Origin: Streptococcus parasanguinis
GTDB taxonomy: Bacteria; Bacillota; Bacilli; Lactobacillales; Streptococcaceae
DNA: 64,000 nucleotides
Assembly (NCBI GenBank): GCA_018365265.1
Contig: JAGZKI010000002.1
Location: forward strand, 1 to 64,000
Direction: 5' to 3'
A program made the position numbers and the translations under genes. Below, in pieces: positions 26,592-39,698 of this stretch (the stretch's first letter is position 1; every line of letters starts with the position of its first letter). The notes beneath the pieces are model-generated. The model saw only the letters and a list, made by a program, of their open reading frames with translations, had not been told where the DNA came from and searched no databases.

Positions 26592-26644
26592 GTGTTGCTT
26601 TCTTCCTATAAAGAAAACGGTTTATATTTTTGAGTTTTAGAGCT

Positions 26645-26653
26645 TGCTAAAAT
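26645..26653 (+). promoter_or_regulatory. Extended -10 box before the M26 protease gene
   Basis: TGCTAAAAT (hexamer 26648-26653). The resulting leader of about 124 nt contains the hairpin annotated next. Confidence 0.55.
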
Positions 26654-26697
26654 AGAAGAAAAAAGATAAGATAGGTAAAGGTAAAAAATCCCGGGAA

Positions 26698-26745
26698 GGT
26701 CCTTATTTTTGGAGATGGTCCCATCCTCTTTCATCAATAAGGGCC
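26698..26745 (+). promoter_or_regulatory. Leader hairpin before the M26 protease gene
   Basis: GGTCCTTATT (26698-26707) pairs with AATAAGGGCC (26736-26745) with one G-U; an inner ATGG/CCAT stem is also possible. There is no T tail, so this looks like a stabilising or regulatory leader structure. Confidence 0.45.
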
Positions 26746-26783
26746 TACATGTGGTTCAAATATTACTATATAGGAATTTTAGG

Positions 26784-29700
26784 ATGAAAAAAGCTAAACA
26801 AACTTTTGAAAAAATGACCAAATATTCGATTCGGAAATTATCTGTCGGGGTTGGTCCTGTTGCCATTGGAGCCTTTTTATTAGGGGGGACTCTCTTAGGA
26901 GCTCGTCCTGTACAAGCAGATCAGGTGACCTTACCTGCTAATGTGCACTTAGGTTATGTGACAGAAGAAGAGCTAACCGCTGAAGAAAAAGCACAGGTGA
27001 TTCATGCAATTCCTGAAGACTATCAAAATGAAGATACCTTCTTTCTAGTCTATAAGAAGAAGGAGGCAACTCAGCCAGTGCTTCCCCAAACAGGAAGTCA
27101 GGAAGTCGCCTTCTTTGGTCTAAGTATAGCCACTGCTTCTTTTGCTGTGCTTTTACTTTCTAAAAAGCACAGAAAGAAAGTCATGGCTGTCCTTTTGATT
27201 GGAGCTATGGGCCAAAGTCTTCTGCTACCAATTGAAGTTGCAGCTTTGCAAAACCAAGTTTTACGCGCTTATAATCAGAATCTTTCGATCGCATCGAGCA
27301 AAGATCTGGCAAATGGCGTGATTCAAATTGACGGCTATGACTATATTGGTTATCTGCGCTACCCGTCAGTCCAACAGACGAGCTTACAAGAGCCAAAGGC
27401 TATGCAGGAAACGAAACCTTCTGTAGAAGGAACGATCAAAACAAGTACAGGGATTCCACAAGTGGAAGCACAAGCGCGTGTGACCCCAGAAGTCGCACCA
27501 GCCTTTCCTCAAGTTGAAAAACCAAGCCTGGAAGTCTCTACTGAGCCTGTGCCATTTGAAACTGTCAACCAAGCTGATCCTACATTAGCCAAAGGGCAAA
27601 CCAAGGTGCTGACAGCTGGCCAAAATGGAGAGCGGACTATCTTGACGGAAGTGAGTGTGGTAGATGGACAAGAAGTTCGCAGAGTAGTTGAAAGCAAGGT
27701 CACTAAAGAACCAGTTTCACAAATTCTTGCCGTCGGGACAAAAGAAGATGCCCAACCAATCCCTCAACCAAGCCCTTCTCCAGTTGTAACAGCTAAGGGA
27801 ACACAGGAAGATGGCCATGTTGGCGAAGCTCCTGTACAGCCAGAGAATCCAGCCTATACCGGTGTTGTTGAAGCCAAGGGAACACAAGAGGAAGGCCATG
27901 TTGGTGAAGCTCCTGTACAGCCAGAGAATCCAGCCTATACCGGTGTCATCGAAGCCAAAGGAACGCAAGAGGAAGGCCATGTTGGCGAAGCTCCTGTACA
28001 GCCAGAGAACCCAGCTTATACCGGTGTCATCGAAGCCAAAGGAACGCAAGAGGAAGGCCATGTTGGCGAAGCTTCTGTACAGCCAGAGAACCCAGCCTAT
28101 ACCGGTGTCATCGAAGCCAAGGGAACGCAAGAGGAAGGCCATGTTGGTGAAGCCCCAATTCAGCCAGAAAACCCAGTTTACCAACTAACGGAAGGAACAG
28201 TTACAGAAACAGAAACGGTAATCCTTCCGTATGAAACTGAATATGTACCAGATGCGGACCGCTATACTGATGAAGAAAGGATCCTTCAAAAAGGAGAGGC
28301 AGGTAGCCAGGAAATTCGTCGTGTCTATAAAACGGTCAATGGTGAGAAAGTTGAGCCTCTCAGCACGACAACTGAAACGGTAAAAGCTCCTGTGACAGAA
28401 AAAATTAGTCGTGGGACCAAGGCGATTGAAGGCCAAACAGAGGAAGTTGCTTTTGAGGAAATTCCATTTAAGACGGTAACCGAACAAGATACCACCTTGT
28501 TAAAAGGAAGCGAAACGGTTTCTCAAGCAGGAAAAAATGGGAAGAAGAAAATCAGCAAAGTCTATAAGACCATTAAAGGTGTAAAAACTGCGGATGCTCC
28601 AACGGTTTCGGAAGAAGTAGTTGAACAAGCCCAAGATCGGATCATTAAAAAAGGGACCAAAGAACTAGACAAGCCAACCTTGACCTTGACCCAGGTCGAT
28701 AAGGAAGAATTGAAGCGCAGTGCTAGGGCTTCCTATCATTTAGACAAACCAGAGGGTGTGACCATCAAGTCCATCCAGGCGGTGTTGAAGAAGGGCGATC
28801 AAGTGGTGAATACTTTTGCCCTTTCAGAGGCTGATTTAGCAGCAGCCTTAGCGGACTTGGACTACTACAAGGATTATACGCTCGCAACGATCATGGTCTA
28901 TGACCGTGGAAATGGGGATGAAGAAGAAGTTCTCAAGGAAGAACCACTGAGAATTGATCTTAAAAAAGTTGAAATCAAAAATATCAAGGAAACCAGTCTG
29001 ATTAGCGTGGATGACCAAGGTCTTGAGACCGATAGCAGCCTCTTGTCTGAAACACCATCAGATGTGAAGCCTTACTACTTAAAGGTCACTACCCATGATA
29101 ATAAGGTTACAAAACTAGCCGTTGATAAAATTGAAGAAGTAACGGTAGATGGCACGACCCTCTACAAAGTAACAGCCAAAGCTCCAGATCTGGTTCAACG
29201 AACGGCAGACAACCAGTTCAGTGAGGACTATGTCCACTATATTGCGAAACCCAAAGCACATGAAGGTGATGTCTACTACAATTTTAACGAACTTGTAAAA
29301 GCCATACAAGCCAATCCGACTGGCACCTTTAAGCTTGGTAGCAATATGAATGCGACCAATGTACCAGCAGCAGGAAAATCCTATGTTACCAATGCCTTCA
29401 AGGGAATTTTGGAAAGTACGGATGGGAATACATTTGCCATTCATAACATTACAAGACCATTATTTGGAAACATCGAAGGTGGCTCGGTTAAGAATCTCTT
29501 GCTTGAAAATGTCAATATTGACCTACCTGGGACAGATCGAGTGGCACCAATCGCAGGTGTTATCAAAAATAATGCAACTGTTGAAAATGTTAAAGTAACA
29601 GGAAGTGTTGTTGGGAACAATGACGTAGCAGGGATCGTCAATAAAATTGATGGCAGTGGGAAGGTCAGCAATGTTGCCTTTATCGGGAAACTGCACGCTG

Positions 29701-32700
29701 CTGGGAACAAAGGTGGCTATCTAGCGGGTGTTGTTGGTGAGAACTGGAAAGGTATCGTAGAAAAAGCTTACGTTGATGCTGAAATCACTGGGAACAAAGC
29801 CAAAGCGGCAGGTCTTGTCTATTCCTCTCAAAATGGAGCAAATAACCATACAGTAGGCAAAGAAGGGGTTCTCAGAAATTCAGTTGCTAAAGGTTCAATT
29901 GAACTCAAAGAAGCGGTGCAATCTGGTGGATTACTAGGGACCAACTGGGCCTTGGGGACTATCGAAGACAACATCACCATGATGAAAGTCAAAACGGGTG
30001 AAATGGTCTTCGGACACTCAGATATCGACGCAGATGATTACTTCACCTATTCAAGAACCAAGCGCAATTATAGTGTGGACGGCGTGAGTGAAGGGAAAAA
30101 ATCCTTTAACAATTCCCGTAAAATCCCAAGCATCTCGCTGGCAGAAGCTGAGCAGAAAATCGAAGCAATGGGAATCACTGCTGATAAATATACCAGCAGT
30201 AAGCCGATTGAAGATACGCTCAATCACCTTGTTAGCAAAGACGATCAATACAAGGCCATCACTGGTTACGATGCGACTCGTGAGCTAGCTTACCGCAATA
30301 TCGCTAAATTGCAACCTTTCTACAACAAAGAATGGATTGTCGACCAAGGGAATAAACTGGCTGCAACGAGTCCTCTCTTGACCAAGGAAGTCTTGTCTGT
30401 GACCGCTATGAAGGGCAATGATTTTGTTACTGAACTAGCTGATGCGGATCACATCCTGATCCATTATGCCGATAAGACAAAAGATATCTTTAGCATTTCA
30501 CCGAAAGAGTCTAAAGTTAAACAAGTCAAAGAGTACAGTGTGGCGGAGCTCGGTGAAGTGGTCTACACTCCAAATATGGTGGACAAAGACCGGAGCGATC
30601 TCATTAGTGCCATTGTTGAAAAATTAAGTCCAGTCGAATTGCAATCAGATCCAATCTACACACATCTTGGTCGAACCGGTCCAAACAAGGTCAATGCTAT
30701 TAAGAACCTTTACCTCGAAGAAAGTTTCCAAGCAGTCAAGGACAATCTGACTCACTTTGTCAAACAACTGGTTGAAAACCAAGATCATCAATTAAATACA
30801 GATGAGGCTGCCAAACGGGCCCTTATCAAGAAAGTTGATGACAACAAGGCTGCTGTTCTTTTGGGGCTTTCTTACCTCAATCGCTATTATGGAGTGAAGT
30901 TCGATGATGTCAATCTCAAGCAGCTCATGTTGTTCAAGCCAGATTTCTATGGGAAGAATGTCGATGTTTTAGACCGCTTGATTGAAATCGGCTCAAAAGA
31001 AGACTACATCAAAGGGACTCGTACCCACGATGCCTTCCGTGAAGTCGTGGCTAAATCGACTCTTTCTGGGAACCTCAATGACTTCCTGAAGTACAATATG
31101 GAGCTCTTTACAAGTGATAGAGACTTGAATGATTGGTTCATCAAAGCAACCAAAGACAATATCTATATTGTGGAGCCTGAGACGACCAATCCAGCTTTCG
31201 CATCTGCTAAGCATAGAGCCTATGAGGGCTTAAACAATGATGTTCACGGTAAAATGATTTTGCCACTCTTGAACTTAAAAGATGCCCATATGTTCTTGAT
31301 TTCAACTTACAACACCATGGCCTATAGTTCCTTCGAGAAATATGGTAAGAACACCGAAGCGGAACGCAATGCCTTCAAAGCCGAAATTGATAAGGTGGCG
31401 AAAGGCCAACAGAATTATCTCGATTTCTGGTCACGTCTAGCAACAGATAAGGTTCGCAATCAACTCTTGAAGAGCAATAATATGGTTCCGACCCCTGTCC
31501 TTGATAACCAAAACTACAAGGGTATTAGTACAGACCGTTATGGCCACACCAACAGTGGTAAAGATGTGGCTCCAATCCGTGAATTGTATGGCCCAACCGA
31601 TCGTTATCATGCGACAGATTGGCGGATGGGAGCAGTGGCGCGAATTTACGGAAATCCATATAAAGACGACTCTGTCTTCTTCATGGTGACCGATATGATC
31701 AGTGACTTTGGGGTCTCTGCCTTCACGCACGAAACAACGCACGTCAATGACCGTATGGTTTACTTAGGTGGTTGGAGACACCGCGAAGGAACTGATATTG
31801 AAGCCTTTGCCCAAGGAATGTTGCAAACACCATCCGTATCAAATCCAAATGGGGAATACAAGGCCTTAGGTCTCAACATGGCCTATGAACGTCCTAATGA
31901 TGGAAACCAATGGTACAATACCAATCCAAATGATCTCACCTCACGTGACGAAATTGATCGGTATATGAAAGGCTATAATGACACTCTCATGCTTCTGGAT
32001 TACCTAGAAGGAGAAGCCGTCCTCAATAAAGGCAGTCAAGACTTGAACAATGCATGGTTCAAGAAGGTTGATAAACAATACCGAGGGGCTAATACCAAGA
32101 ATCAATTTGATAAGGTGCGTCCTTTGAGTGATGAGGAAAAAGCCATCACCTTACATTCAGTAGATGATCTCATCACCAACAACTTCATGACCAATCGTGG
32201 TCCTGGAAATGGTGTCTATAATCCATCAGACTTTGGCTCAGCCTATGTGACGGTGCCGATGATGACAGGGATCTATGGTGGAAACACCAGTGAAGGGGCT
32301 CCTGGAGCCATGTCCTTCAAACACAATACCTTTAGAATCTGGGGCTACTATGGTTATGAAAAAGGCTTCTTAGGCTATGCTTCAAACAAGTATAAACAAG
32401 AATCCAAACAAGCAGGTCATGCGACTTTAGGGGATGATTACATCATTCAAAAGATTTCTGATGGAACATTCAGTACCCTTGAAGACTGGAAGAAAGCATA
32501 CTTCAACGAAGTGGTGACCAGTGCTAAAAATGGACTTCAGGCTATTGAAGTTGATGGGACTACTTATAGCACTTATGATGACTTAAAACAAGCCTTTGCA
32601 ACTGCGGTTGAAAAAGATCAGGCCAGCTTGAAGAATGGTTCTGTCAAATTTGACAATACCCTTGCCTTGAAAGAAAAAATCTTTAAGAAATTACTGCAAC

Positions 32701-32735
32701 AAACAGACAGTTTCAAAACGTCTATCTTTAAATAA
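26784..32735 (+). CDS. Surface M26 zinc metalloprotease (IgA1 protease/Zmp family)
   Basis: A 1983-residue secreted protease. A YSIRK-G/S signal peptide (YSIRKLSVG) is followed by an N-terminal sortase motif L100-PQTG with a membrane helix and KKHRKK, then a second helix, the anchoring layout peculiar to the M26 family. Three G5 domains flank five 27-residue repeats (27792 to about 28178). A long central region with beta-helix-like repeats precedes the catalytic domain, with zinc motif H1649-E-T-T-H1653 and E1673 twenty residues later. IgA1 protease, ZmpB and ZmpC share this design, so the substrate is not decided. The start is the ATG placing YSIRK near the N-terminus. Confidence 0.92.
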   Translation: MKKAKQTFEKMTKYSIRKLSVGVGPVAIGAFLLGGTLLGARPVQADQVTLPANVHLGYVTEEELTAEEKAQVIHAIPEDYQNEDTFFLVYKKKEATQPVLPQTGSQEVAFFGLSIATASFAVLLLSKKHRKKVMAVLLIGAMGQSLLLPIEVAALQNQVLRAYNQNLSIASSKDLANGVIQIDGYDYIGYLRYPSVQQTSLQEPKAMQETKPSVEGTIKTSTGIPQVEAQARVTPEVAPAFPQVEKPSLEVSTEPVPFETVNQADPTLAKGQTKVLTAGQNGERTILTEVSVVDGQEVRRVVESKVTKEPVSQILAVGTKEDAQPIPQPSPSPVVTAKGTQEDGHVGEAPVQPENPAYTGVVEAKGTQEEGHVGEAPVQPENPAYTGVIEAKGTQEEGHVGEAPVQPENPAYTGVIEAKGTQEEGHVGEASVQPENPAYTGVIEAKGTQEEGHVGEAPIQPENPVYQLTEGTVTETETVILPYETEYVPDADRYTDEERILQKGEAGSQEIRRVYKTVNGEKVEPLSTTTETVKAPVTEKISRGTKAIEGQTEEVAFEEIPFKTVTEQDTTLLKGSETVSQAGKNGKKKISKVYKTIKGVKTADAPTVSEEVVEQAQDRIIKKGTKELDKPTLTLTQVDKEELKRSARASYHLDKPEGVTIKSIQAVLKKGDQVVNTFALSEADLAAALADLDYYKDYTLATIMVYDRGNGDEEEVLKEEPLRIDLKKVEIKNIKETSLISVDDQGLETDSSLLSETPSDVKPYYLKVTTHDNKVTKLAVDKIEEVTVDGTTLYKVTAKAPDLVQRTADNQFSEDYVHYIAKPKAHEGDVYYNFNELVKAIQANPTGTFKLGSNMNATNVPAAGKSYVTNAFKGILESTDGNTFAIHNITRPLFGNIEGGSVKNLLLENVNIDLPGTDRVAPIAGVIKNNATVENVKVTGSVVGNNDVAGIVNKIDGSGKVSNVAFIGKLHAAGNKGGYLAGVVGENWKGIVEKAYVDAEITGNKAKAAGLVYSSQNGANNHTVGKEGVLRNSVAKGSIELKEAVQSGGLLGTNWALGTIEDNITMMKVKTGEMVFGHSDIDADDYFTYSRTKRNYSVDGVSEGKKSFNNSRKIPSISLAEAEQKIEAMGITADKYTSSKPIEDTLNHLVSKDDQYKAITGYDATRELAYRNIAKLQPFYNKEWIVDQGNKLAATSPLLTKEVLSVTAMKGNDFVTELADADHILIHYADKTKDIFSISPKESKVKQVKEYSVAELGEVVYTPNMVDKDRSDLISAIVEKLSPVELQSDPIYTHLGRTGPNKVNAIKNLYLEESFQAVKDNLTHFVKQLVENQDHQLNTDEAAKRALIKKVDDNKAAVLLGLSYLNRYYGVKFDDVNLKQLMLFKPDFYGKNVDVLDRLIEIGSKEDYIKGTRTHDAFREVVAKSTLSGNLNDFLKYNMELFTSDRDLNDWFIKATKDNIYIVEPETTNPAFASAKHRAYEGLNNDVHGKMILPLLNLKDAHMFLISTYNTMAYSSFEKYGKNTEAERNAFKAEIDKVAKGQQNYLDFWSRLATDKVRNQLLKSNNMVPTPVLDNQNYKGISTDRYGHTNSGKDVAPIRELYGPTDRYHATDWRMGAVARIYGNPYKDDSVFFMVTDMISDFGVSAFTHETTHVNDRMVYLGGWRHREGTDIEAFAQGMLQTPSVSNPNGEYKALGLNMAYERPNDGNQWYNTNPNDLTSRDEIDRYMKGYNDTLMLLDYLEGEAVLNKGSQDLNNAWFKKVDKQYRGANTKNQFDKVRPLSDEEKAITLHSVDDLITNNFMTNRGPGNGVYNPSDFGSAYVTVPMMTGIYGGNTSEGAPGAMSFKHNTFRIWGYYGYEKGFLGYASNKYKQESKQAGHATLGDDYIIQKISDGTFSTLEDWKKAYFNEVVTSAKNGLQAIEVDGTTYSTYDDLKQAFATAVEKDQASLKNGSVKFDNTLALKEKIFKKLLQQTDSFKTSIFK
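27792..28178 (+). repeat. Five tandem 81-bp repeats in the M26 protease gene
   Basis: Units begin at 27792, 27873, 27954, 28035 and 28116, each encoding about AKGTQEEGHVGEAPVQ plus PENPAYTGVIE. Units are nearly identical at DNA level, with a few codon changes (for example A to S in unit 4); the last is truncated and diverged. The unit size is a multiple of three, so copy number can change without a frameshift. Confidence 0.95.
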
Positions 32736-32742
32736 TCGAATT

Positions 32743-32773
32743 CTCTCATCTGCTGAGCAGGTGAGAGTTTTTT
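32743..32773 (+). terminator. M26 protease gene terminator
   Basis: CTCTCATCTGC (32743-32753) pairs with GCAGGTGAGAG (32757-32767) with one G-U, followed by six T. Confidence 0.92.
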
Positions 32774-32901
32774 AGAAGAAAAAATGAATAGAGGTGGACA
32801 AAGCGTCTAAAAATTAAAAGAAATCAATCGTAGATAGGAAAAATTATCATATTAAAAAAATAACGTAATTTCACTAAAACGCTTACTTTTATAGGAAATA
32901 T

Positions 32902-32930
32902 TTGACTATTATATCTTTTAGGAGTAAACT
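32902..32930 (+). promoter_or_regulatory. atp operon promoter
   Basis: TTGACT (32902-32907), 17-bp spacer, TAAACT (32925-32930). The rest of the 190-bp gap before atpE is AT-rich and shows nothing else I can support. Confidence 0.65.
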
Positions 32931-32963
32931 AAGGAGGTAAAATTTATAAAAGGAGAATTCATC

Positions 32964-33164
32964 ATGAATTTAACATTTTTAGGTCTTTGTTTAGCCTGCT
33001 TTGGTGTATCACTGGCAGAAGGTTTGATGATGAGCAGCCTATTGAAATCTGCGTCTCGTCAACCAGAAATTATTGGTCAATTGCGTAGCCTCTTGATTCT
33101 TGGTGTTGCCTTTGTCGAAGGTACTTTCTTCGTAACCTTGGTTATGGCCTTCATTATCAAATAA
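32964..33164 (+). CDS. atpE: ATP synthase F0 subunit c
   Basis: A 66-residue two-helix proteolipid forming the rotor ring. It lacks the long Gly-rich pattern of many c subunits, as in other streptococci; the proton-binding acid is the Glu in [10 protein letters not shown]. It is the first gene of the operon (c before a), the usual streptococcal order. AAAGGAG precedes the ATG. Confidence 0.95.
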   Translation: MNLTFLGLCLACFGVSLAEGLMMSSLLKSASRQPEIIGQLRSLLILGVAFVEGTFFVTLVMAFIIK

Positions 33165-33197
33165 GCACTTCTATTTTAGAAAAGGAGGTGTCAAAAC

Positions 33198-33911
33198 TTG
33201 GAAGAAAGTATCACTCCAACGATAACTCTTGGACCTGTAACTTTTAATTTGACCCTACTTGCTATGACCCTGATTTCTGTTTTCGCCGTTTTTGGCTTCA
33301 TTTATTGGGCCAGTCGAAAAATGTCGATCCGACCAAAAGGCAAACAAAATGTGCTGGAATACGCATATGACTTTGTCGTAGGCTTTACAAAAGGAAATAT
33401 TGGGGAACATTACATAAAGGACTATTCCTTGTTCTTGTTTGTTCTTTTCCTCTTTCTTTTAGTAGCCAATAACATTGGATTGATGGCTAAAATCGAAACG
33501 ACCAATGGTTACAATTTGTGGACATCACCAACCGCTAACCTGGGTTATGACTTTGCCTTTTCATTTTTGATCACCTTAATCGCCCATGTAGAAGGAATTC
33601 GCAGACGTGGTGTGAAGGAATATTTAAAGGCTTTTGTGACACCCGGATTTATGACCCCCATGAATATTTTGGAAGAATTAACGAACTTTGCCTCCTTGGC
33701 ACTTCGGATCTTCGGAAATATCTTTGCGGGTGAGGTACTAGCAAGCTTGCTTGTGACTTTGTCGCATCAAGCTGTTTATTGGTATCCATTTGCCTTTATT
33801 GGAAGCATGGCGTGGACAGCGTTTTCGATTTTCATTTCATGTATCCAAGCCTATGTGTTTACCATGTTGTCATCAATTTATATTGGTAAGAAAATTAATG
33901 GTGAAGAGTAA
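33198..33911 (+). CDS. atpB: ATP synthase F0 subunit a
   Basis: A 237-residue polytopic stator subunit that forms the proton half-channels with the c ring; the essential Arg lies in the [16 protein letters not shown] helix. The start is a TTG at 33198, preceded by AAAGGAGGTG, with no better ATG upstream. Confidence 0.96.
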   Translation: MEESITPTITLGPVTFNLTLLAMTLISVFAVFGFIYWASRKMSIRPKGKQNVLEYAYDFVVGFTKGNIGEHYIKDYSLFLFVLFLFLLVANNIGLMAKIETTNGYNLWTSPTANLGYDFAFSFLITLIAHVEGIRRRGVKEYLKAFVTPGFMTPMNILEELTNFASLALRIFGNIFAGEVLASLLVTLSHQAVYWYPFAFIGSMAWTAFSIFISCIQAYVFTMLSSIYIGKKINGEE

Positions 33912-33930
33912 GTAGAGGAGGAGTAGAAGA

Positions 33931-34425
33931 ATGCATGTATCAATGAGTGAAATTATTGGTAACTTTATTCTCATTGCTGGTTCCTTCCTATTATTAATCT
34001 TTTTAATAAAGAAATTTGCATGGAACAATATCAATGGAATTTTAGAAGCGCGTGCCAAAAAGATTACAGATGATATTGATGGAGCAGAATCAGCTCGTCA
34101 AAAAGCTGAGGAACTAGCAAGTAAACGTGAAGAAGAGTTGGTAGGTAGCCGCAAAGAAGCTGCGTCTATCGTCGAAAATGCAAAGGAAACTGCAGAAAAG
34201 AATAAATCTCAGATCCTTTCAGAAGCCACTCAAGAAGCAGTACGTTTGAAAGAAAAAGCACAACAAGAAATTGCGCATAACAAAGAAGAAGCATTGAACA
34301 GTATCAAAGGTGATGTGGCAGATCTCACTGTCAATCTTGCCAGCAAATTGTTGAGCCAACAGCTGGATGCTGAAGGTCAACGCCAACTGATCGATCGCTA
34401 TCTTGATGAATTAGGAGAAGCCTAA
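33931..34425 (+). CDS. atpF: ATP synthase F0 subunit b
   Basis: A 164-residue peripheral stalk subunit: one N-terminal membrane helix then a long charged alpha-helical coiled coil (about residues 35-150) reaching to the F1 delta subunit. It overlaps atpH by 1 nt (TAATG). Confidence 0.96.
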   Translation: MHVSMSEIIGNFILIAGSFLLLIFLIKKFAWNNINGILEARAKKITDDIDGAESARQKAEELASKREEELVGSRKEAASIVENAKETAEKNKSQILSEATQEAVRLKEKAQQEIAHNKEEALNSIKGDVADLTVNLASKLLSQQLDAEGQRQLIDRYLDELGEA

Positions 34426-34961
34426 TGGACAAAAAGCAACTGATGGTGATTGAGAAATATACCCAGCCTTTTGTTCAATTGGTCTTTGAAAAAGGAGAAC
34501 AAGACCTAGTCTTTGAAAAATTGATCCAAATCAAGGGGATTTTTGAAGAGACTGGACTTGCTAACTTCTTAGCTCATATCGGTGTAGAGGATGAAGAGAA
34601 AGCAAAAAGTCTCAGACTTTTTCAACCCTCTGATTCACAATTACTCGACCATTTGATTGAAGTGGTTATTCTCAATCATCGTGAAGCCTTATTTTATGAC
34701 ATTGTAACGATTTGTTTGGATCAGATTCAACTGTTGAGCAACGCTTTTGTCGTCACTGTTACGACGGTTGCTGGTTTGGATCCTGTTCAAGAGCAAAAGC
34801 TAATCCCCATTATCGAAAGAAAATTTGGGATTCAAGTTCGCTCAATCCAACAAAAGATCGATCCAGATTTAATTGGTGGCTTTGTCGTGACAGCCAATCA
34901 TAAAACGTTGGATACCAGTCTCAAACACCAATTGCAAGTTATAAAATCTAAATTGAAATAG
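34425..34961 (+). CDS. atpH: ATP synthase F1 subunit delta
   Basis: A 178-residue OSCP/delta subunit linking the b stalk to the top of F1. The C-terminal family signature region with DPDLIGGFVV is present. It begins within the atpF stop codon. Confidence 0.96.
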   Translation: MDKKQLMVIEKYTQPFVQLVFEKGEQDLVFEKLIQIKGIFEETGLANFLAHIGVEDEEKAKSLRLFQPSDSQLLDHLIEVVILNHREALFYDIVTICLDQIQLLSNAFVVTVTTVAGLDPVQEQKLIPIIERKFGIQVRSIQQKIDPDLIGGFVVTANHKTLDTSLKHQLQVIKSKLK

Positions 34962-34973
34962 AAAGTGGTGTGA

Positions 34974-36482
<1,509 letters not shown>

Positions 36483-36497
36483 AAATAGGAGTGGAAG

Positions 36498-37379
36498 ATG
36501 GCAGTTTCATTAAATGATATAAAAAATAAAATTGCATCCACTAAAAATACTAGTCAAATTACCAATGCCATGCAGATGGTGTCTGCTGCTAAACTCGGAA
36601 AATCTGAGCAAGCAGCCAAGGATTTTCAGGTTTATGCCGCTAAGGTACGTAAGTTACTAACAGACTTGCTCCATGGACATGAAACAGAAAATGCTAAGTC
36701 CCATCCCATGTTGGTGAGTCGGCCGGTAAAAAAGACAGCTTATATCGTGATTACATCCGATCGTGGTTTGGTCGGAGGCTACAATGCCTCCATCCTTAAA
36801 ACCATGATGGAAATGAAGGCAGAATACCATCCAACTGGAGATGACTTTGAAGTGATCTGTATTGGAAGTGTCGGGGCGGATTTCTTCCGTGCCCGTGGGA
36901 TTCAGCCGGTTTATGAATTGCGTGGTTTGCCTGATCAACCTAGCTTTAAGGAAGTTCGTACGATCATTTCGAAAACAGTCCAAATGTATCAGGAAGGCTT
37001 GTTTGATGAGTTGTACGTCTGTTACAACCATCACGTCAACAGTTTGACTAGTCAAATGCGGGTAGAACAGATGCTTCCGATTATTGATTTGGACCCCAAT
37101 GAAGCAGATGAGGATTATGTATTGAATCTAGAATTGGAATCTAGTCGAGATGCCATTTTGGATCAATTGCTCCCTCAATTTGCTGAAAGCATGATCTATG
37201 GTGCCATTATTGATGCTAAAACAGCTGAAAATGCTGCGGGGATGATGGCCATGCAAACTGCAACAGACAATGCCAAGAAAGTCATTGATGAATTAACGAT
37301 TCAATACAACCGTGCTCGTCAAGCAGCGATTACGCAAGAAATTACCGAAATCGTTGCAGGTGCTAGCGCCCTTGAATAG
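36498..37379 (+). CDS. atpG: ATP synthase F1 subunit gamma
   Basis: A 293-residue central rotor shaft. The N- and C-terminal helices that form the coiled coil are visible ([40 protein letters not shown]). Normal length. Confidence 0.97.
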   Translation: MAVSLNDIKNKIASTKNTSQITNAMQMVSAAKLGKSEQAAKDFQVYAAKVRKLLTDLLHGHETENAKSHPMLVSRPVKKTAYIVITSDRGLVGGYNASILKTMMEMKAEYHPTGDDFEVICIGSVGADFFRARGIQPVYELRGLPDQPSFKEVRTIISKTVQMYQEGLFDELYVCYNHHVNSLTSQMRVEQMLPIIDLDPNEADEDYVLNLELESSRDAILDQLLPQFAESMIYGAIIDAKTAENAAGMMAMQTATDNAKKVIDELTIQYNRARQAAITQEITEIVAGASALE

Positions 37380-37411
37380 TTGTCGGATACAATTTTAAAT
37401 ACAAAAACAGA

Positions 37412-37435
37412 TGCTCGAAAGAGAATTTTTGAGCA
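37412..37435 (+). other. atpG-atpD intergenic hairpin
   Basis: TGCTCGAAA and TTTTGAGCA pair with one wobble in the 85-nt gap. There is no T run after it, so it looks like an mRNA processing or stability element rather than a terminator. Confidence 0.4.
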
Positions 37436-37455
37436 GTAGAAATTACTTAGAATAG

Positions 37456-38871
<1,416 letters not shown>

Positions 38872-38884
38872 GAAGAGGTGAAAG

Positions 38885-39304
38885 ATGAGTCAAATGAACG
38901 TCCAAATCGTTACACCGGATGGACTGGTTTATGATCATCATGCCGCATTTGTATCTGTCAAGACAATTGATGGTGAATTAGGGATTTTACCTCATCATAT
39001 CAATACCATTGCGGTTTTGGCTGTAGACCAAGTAAAGGTTCGTCGTGTCGACGATGACAAACATATTGATTGGATTGCAGTCAATGGGGGGATTATCGAA
39101 GTAGCTGATAATGTCATTACCATTGTTGCCGATTCTGCCGAACGTGCTCGAGATATCGACATTAGTCGTGCAGAACGTGCCAAACTGCGAGCTGAAAAAG
39201 CGATTGAAGAAGCCAAAGATCAGCATTCGGTTGATATGGAACGTCGTGCTAAAATTGCTCTTCAACGCGCCATTAACCGGATTAATGTCGGAAATCGTTT
39301 ATAA
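38885..39304 (+). CDS. atpC: ATP synthase F1 subunit epsilon
   Basis: A 139-residue subunit with an N-terminal beta-sandwich ([24 protein letters not shown]) and a C-terminal helical hairpin that can regulate ATP hydrolysis. It is the last gene of the operon. Confidence 0.97.
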   Translation: MSQMNVQIVTPDGLVYDHHAAFVSVKTIDGELGILPHHINTIAVLAVDQVKVRRVDDDKHIDWIAVNGGIIEVADNVITIVADSAERARDIDISRAERAKLRAEKAIEEAKDQHSVDMERRAKIALQRAINRINVGNRL

Positions 39305-39311
39305 GATATTC

Positions 39312-39347
39312 AAAATAAGGTGGAGGTTTTGTCCTCACCTTATTTTT
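39312..39347 (+). terminator. atp operon terminator
   Basis: AAATAAGGTG and AGG pair with CCT and CACCTTATTT with a bulge, followed by five T. Confidence 0.85.
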
Positions 39348-39386
39348 GTTGGGAGAGAATCAAAAGAAGAAAGTACGGACCAAATA

Positions 39387-39395
39387 TGGTATAAT
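39387..39395 (+). promoter_or_regulatory. Extended -10 box, DUF1146 gene
   Basis: TGGTATAAT with hexamer 39390-39395, exactly 7 nt before the ATG at 39402. Transcription should begin at the A of the start codon. Confidence 0.65.
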
Positions 39396-39401
39396 AGCTG
39401 T

Positions 39402-39632
39402 ATGATTCAAATGATTTTTAATCTTTCAAGCCATCTATTGTTTATCTTTTTTGCCTATTACCTATTGATGAACTTGGTTCAATGGGAAAAGTTTTTAAAA
39501 GTAAGTGCTGAAAATGCAGTTAAAATCCGTTTTTTGATCTTGATGATCAGCGTTGGAATAGGCTATCTAGCAAGCTCATTTTTTATCAGTGTCTATGAGA
39601 TGAGTCGGCAGATTTTTATTGGCCAATTCTAG
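39402..39632 (+). CDS. DUF1146 family small membrane protein
   Basis: A 76-residue protein (MIQMIFNLSSHLLF...) with two predicted membrane helices; it matches the DUF1146/YwzB type found next to atp and murA genes in Firmicutes. Its function is not known. The longer open frame to the left overlaps atpC and is discarded. There is no ribosome site, and the -10 box is 7 nt away, so translation is probably leaderless. Confidence 0.78.
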   Translation: MIQMIFNLSSHLLFIFFAYYLLMNLVQWEKFLKVSAENAVKIRFLILMISVGIGYLASSFFISVYEMSRQIFIGQF

Positions 39633-39651
39633 CCACATTTTATAAAAAATA

Positions 39652-39660
39652 TGGTATGAT
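39652..39660 (+). promoter_or_regulatory. Extended -10 box of murA
   Basis: TGGTATGAT with hexamer 39655-39660, 38 nt before the ATG. Confidence 0.65.
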
Positions 39661-39698
39661 AGAAAGCGTGACTTTAAGAAATTGGAGAACAATCCCGT

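Noticed and set aside
27717..28188. Long open frames on both strands across the repeat region of the M26 protease gene
   Set aside because: The 81-bp repeat is a multiple of three, so frames stay open in several readings; they have no ribosome sites and lie inside a clear coding sequence.
39111..39401. N-terminal extension of the DUF1146 frame into atpC
   Set aside because: It overlaps atpC out of frame and contains the atp terminator; the hydrophobic DUF1146 part starts at 39402.
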